Below, piece by piece: positions 62,501-64,000 of a stretch of DNA of 64,000 nucleotides. The notes under the pieces were generated by a model that saw only the letters and a program-made list of their open reading frames with translations, had not been told where the DNA came from and made no database searches. This DNA comes from Fasciola hepatica (lineage: Eukaryota > Platyhelminthes > Trematoda > Plagiorchiida > Fasciolidae), in contig CANUEZ040000183.1 in assembly GCA_948099385.1 (NCBI GenBank), forward strand, positions 124,001 through 188,000. The letters are read 5' to 3'. The translations under genes and the position numbers were made by a program. The stretch's first letter is position 1. Every line of letters begins with the position of its first letter.

Positions 62501-64000
62501 TCTTTATTTCCGAGGTAATCCGCCAGTTGTCTGTTACTTTGTCGGCAAACTTGTTATCAAACCAATTAAACAAATCAAGCCTTGCGAAATGTATGTAAAG
62601 TCGGTTATGGTTGGTGTTAGACTGCCATATCTCTGTCAGTTTCCGGAACATTTATTAGCTTTGAAATAGTCCTTTTTTACGAAGGAAAGAATGACTTTTA
62701 TTTATTGGCCCAAAGCTAGATAATATACTCTTTCATACTGCAGTAAACACGCATTCGATGAAAGAAAGTCAAACGTTTGCTAGTTATCAGAAATAAGACT
62801 GGTTTCACTCTGATCAGTAGTCAGCTAAGAAGTAGTGCTTATGTTGTATTCGGTGTGAACAGGTACGTGCACGAAAGGATAAAATGTTGTATGCGCACGT
62901 ATACTACACGCCCAGTCGATCACAATCTCCGTCATACATGGTTATGCACATACTCAGTGTTGACGTTTACTGATCCTTCAGCCCGGACACATTTATCTGA
63001 TATCTCACCGTTAGCCGATCGAACCTCGTTGGCCTAAACCATAGTTGATGCCTGGATTGCATGTCAAAGAGTGTATAACGCAGCTCACATCTTACTTACT
63101 CGCCTGTTTGCTGGCTCGTCGACCAGGGTCGGGCTTTTGTGCGTACTTAATCATAAATAAATATAATACAAATGTATTCCTTCTGTGACCGATAACGTTT
63201 ATAACAATTTATTTGTCAAGGTAGAAATGACTATAAGTCGTTCCAGAAAACCTGTTGTTCTCATGGAGATCATATAAAATAGGATGCTCAATTCTGTTGG
63301 TTGATTCTGTCATGTACGGTCAAATCATTTGCGTAGTGTAAGAGAATTACTAATTCACTTCCAAAGTTGGGGCATTCTTGGATAATCACTGATTTAGTTG
63401 AACAACCAGTCCTACGTTTCTGGGCCTGTTATTCCTGATTTTGGATTATTTGTTCCGCCGAGGATATTCCTCAAACAGATGAGTCTTCCGGTCACGATGC
63501 ACTGAAACGTTTGTTACAGTTGTGAATTTGTGAAGAGGTGAAATGCTTCCAATGCTACAGATTCATTGTCTGCGGTTGATTAGGGCGTGAAAAAACTTTC
63601 TTCATTCCTTACGCATTTGACGTGACACTGTGGTGATTTCTCACTAGCCAGTGGTTTCTTGCTCTTGTTTATTTCACTGTGGCAAAAGACCTTTTCTTAA
63701 AGGCAACCGAAAACGTTAATTTAGTGATATTATTTGTCATTGTTTAGTCATCCGAAGTGTCATCCCTACGTTGTAGCTATTGACAGTGAGTTTATTGGAA
63801 ATATTCTTTTGTAAAAGTCAGGACCACTTCATCAGTCTTTCAACTCTCATGAGGCTGAAATTGTGATGACGCAAGCTACAATCGTACTCAGAGATTAGGA
63901 AATTCTCATTTCCCAATTTTGAATTACAACAGGACCGAGACATGCAAGTGAGCAGCCGTAGTTACTTATGAAAGCAAAGCAGTATTGTAAAATGTGATCG
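59536..64000. other. Intergenic stretch to the window end
   Basis: Besides the telomere-like repeat at 60397-60471, nothing was recognised. The largest open frame (62777-63037, 86 codons) shows no motif. Confidence 0.45.
60397..60471. repeat. Degenerate interstitial telomere-like repeat (CCCTAA)n
   Basis: GTAACCCTAACTCTAACCCT and onwards: about 12 imperfect copies of CCCTAA with variants (CTCTAA, CCCGAA, CCCCAG, CCCCGA). Perfect units lie at the 5' side. TTAGGG is the standard telomere unit of flatworms and most animals, but this one is internal and decayed. Confidence 0.75.

Overview
The window is eukaryotic nuclear DNA, AT-rich and mostly non-coding. It carries one long intron-rich gene and many decayed transposable elements. 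Two different Penelope-like retroelements, a CR1-like LINE, a Tc1-like transposon, tRNA-derived SINE copies, degenerate TTAGGG-type telomere repeats and long (TA)n tracts suggest an invertebrate. A flatworm, possibly a trematode, is my best guess, but that is inference because no species-diagnostic gene is present. I see no prokaryotic operon, CRISPR array or phage-like region.

The main gene is on the + strand from about 8.6 to 47.2 kb: a kinesin-13 type (internal motor, KIF2/MCAK class) microtubule depolymerase. I could join 12 coding exons. Every junction has a GT..AG intron and agreeing codon phase, and the spliced length is exactly 837 codons including the stop (836 residues from the ATG at 8615). 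The motor has P-loop GQTGSGKT, switch I NENSSRSH, switch II DLAGNER and the kinesin-13 KEC motif in helix alpha-4. Oddities are RFD in place of the family's KVD motif in loop L2, a roughly 40-residue expansion of the loop before switch II, and a tandem splice acceptor at exon 4. The N-terminal end is the least certain part; a Ser/Thr-rich exon-like segment at 4878-5049 is phase-compatible and may belong to it.

Layout: 0-2.1 kb, a Penelope-like element with RT and GIY-YIG endonuclease domains, broken by two frameshifts and two stops. 2.1-8.6 kb, non-coding, with a (TA)n tract and the orphan exon candidate. 8.6-15.2 kb, kinesin exons 1-5. 15.2-29.9 kb, a 14.7 kb intron holding a second, distinct Penelope-like element (17.9-20.0 kb), a diverged 390-bp tandem repeat, a (TA)n tract and a SINE. 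29.9-37.7 kb, exons 6-9, with a dead Tc1-like transposon with terminal inverted repeats in intron 6. 37.7-43.7 kb, intron 9 with a CR1-like LINE remnant. 43.7-47.2 kb, exons 10-12 (C-terminal coiled-coil tail). 47.2-64 kb, no recognisable gene, with another SINE type, a ~200-bp foldback (MITE-like) palindrome and telomere-like repeats.

The genes do not form a pathway. The window is one cytoskeletal gene whose introns have collected transposable elements. I found no convincing new molecular system; the most worthwhile leads are the unusual kinesin-13 features and the small foldback and repeat families.
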